Below, in pieces: positions 5,491-6,021 of a DNA stretch of 6,021 nucleotides. The notes under the pieces were generated by a model that was not told the DNA's origin, did no database searches, and saw only the letters and a program-made list of their open reading frames with translations. Position 1 is the first letter of the stretch, and the number at the start of each line of letters is the position of its first letter. A program made the translations under genes and the position numbers. This DNA comes from Chloroflexota bacterium (GTDB taxonomy: Bacteria; Chloroflexota; Anaerolineae; Promineifilales; Promineifilaceae), in the NCBI GenBank assembly GCA_008501785.1, contig QQUD01000401.1, forward strand, positions 1-6,021, read 5' to 3'.

Positions 5491-5520
5491 AGTATACCAT
5501 GAAAAAGAAAGCATATGCAA
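5491..5520 (-). promoter_or_regulatory. extended -10 promoter candidate of the response regulator
   Basis: On the minus strand TGGTATACT gives a TGn-extended -10 (hexamer at 5491-5496, five of six). A weak TTGCAT (5515-5520) stands 18 bases upstream. Predicted start is near 5484, leaving a leader of about 130 nt. The promoter begins just after the stop codon of the preceding gene, suggesting that the regulator is not simply part of the upstream unit. Confidence 0.5.
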
Positions 5521-5525
5521 TTCGA

Positions 5526-6021
5526 CTAGGACCCCTGCAACAGGTAAATGGTCATGTTGTTTTGTCCATTTTCAATAGTCCACTGATGTTCTGTAGAAAA
5601 TATTGGTTGTGATCGGCTCATTTCGACTATTGAAACATATGGCCACCCAGGTGCTGTTACCAGATATTGTGCATTGCTGGCAAGAATATACGTTGTCATT
5701 GCCAGTTCATCATCTAATAAAGGGATAATCTCTGGCGTTATCAGTCCAGCCAGATCGAGTAACGGCCGTTCTGCAAAATAACCAATTGCGCCAATATCAT
5801 GAGAAGCTATCAACGCCGTTTCCGGCGTGTTATTGGCAATCCATTTCGCCATCGTGACCATTTCACCTTCAATAAAAGCCACATCATTAGCATAAGCCCT
5901 GGCACCGAGGAAGGTGAAAATAATCAGAAGACCAGCAAACGAAAAACGGCTCACTTGTTGCACAATCCATATTGGACGGGATGTTTTGTTAGAAAACAGC
6001 ATCATTTGCCAGCCTGCCAAG
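5526..6021 (-). CDS. C-terminal part of a membrane protein, probably a polytopic glycosyltransferase-like protein
   Basis: Only the last 164 codons are in the window; the frame is open at the right edge and the true start lies outside. A hydrophobic segment (about residues 27-45 of the visible part, FAGLLIIFTFLGARAYA) is probably the last membrane helix. It is followed by an extracytoplasmic-looking domain with MAKWIANNTPETALIASHDIGAIGYF (58-82) and PLLDLAGLITPEIIP (86-100). A single C-terminal helix followed by a domain of the type 'WIAENTP...IGYF..R.LLDLAGL' is something I associate with ArnT/GT39-like or other polytopic glycosyltransferases and uncharacterised membrane proteins of Chloroflexota; this is recall, not a search. 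No catalytic motif is visible, since those lie near the N-terminus. It ends 173 bases before the response regulator and is probably not part of the pilus system. Confidence 0.6.
   Translation of the reverse strand, partial: LAGWQMMLFSNKTSRPIWIVQQVSRFSFAGLLIIFTFLGARAYANDVAFIEGEMVTMAKWIANNTPETALIASHDIGAIGYFAERPLLDLAGLITPEIIPLLDDELAMTTYILASNAQYLVTAPGWPYVSIVEMSRSQPIFSTEHQWTIENGQNNMTIYLLQGS

Overview
Every gene supported in this window lies on the minus strand, so transcription runs from high to low coordinates. In that order: the 3' end of a membrane-protein gene (5526-6021), a NarL/DegU-type response regulator (4657-5352), a soluble DegS/HisKA_3-type histidine kinase (3447-4502), a 51-residue Flp/Tad pilin (3117-3272), the Tad-locus ATPase CpaE/TadZ with an N-terminal receiver domain (1422-2696), the pilus motor ATPase CpaF/TadA (41-1420), and possibly the first codons of tadB at the left edge. 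This is one flank of a tight-adherence (Tad, type IVc) pilus locus with a dedicated two-component system next to it.

The best guess for the organism is Chloroflexota (Anaerolineae-like). The clues are the very short pilin with a GQGLVEYAL core, the CpaE that keeps a full receiver domain, the soluble coiled-coil DegS-like kinase, and the AT-leaning base composition. This is inferred from family resemblance only; there is no rRNA or other phylogenetic marker here.

The locus seems to contain several transcription units. The response regulator has an extended -10 promoter with a 15-bp palindrome just after the predicted start site. A gap of about 150 bp separates it from the kinase and holds a long 18-bp inverted repeat beside a TATAAT box. 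The pilin looks monocistronic and built for high expression: a TTGAGC-17-TATGAT promoter, a small hairpin at the 5' end of the mRNA, a full AAGGAGGT ribosome binding site and a strong intrinsic terminator. A 420-bp gene-free stretch then holds that terminator and two candidate promoters for cpaE; the nearer one is overlapped by a TAC...GTA palindrome. cpaE and cpaF are separated by one base and are clearly co-translated.

A likely working model is that the kinase phosphorylates the NarL-type regulator and perhaps the receiver domain of CpaE, which keeps all phosphorylation residues. That would link one signal to both pilin/pilus gene expression and pilus positioning or assembly. Notable deviations are a Ser in place of the Gln of the kinase HDxxxQ motif, a Cys in place of the P-loop Lys in CpaE, and an IEN in place of the usual IED in CpaF. 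No mobile elements, CRISPR arrays or tRNA/rRNA genes were seen.
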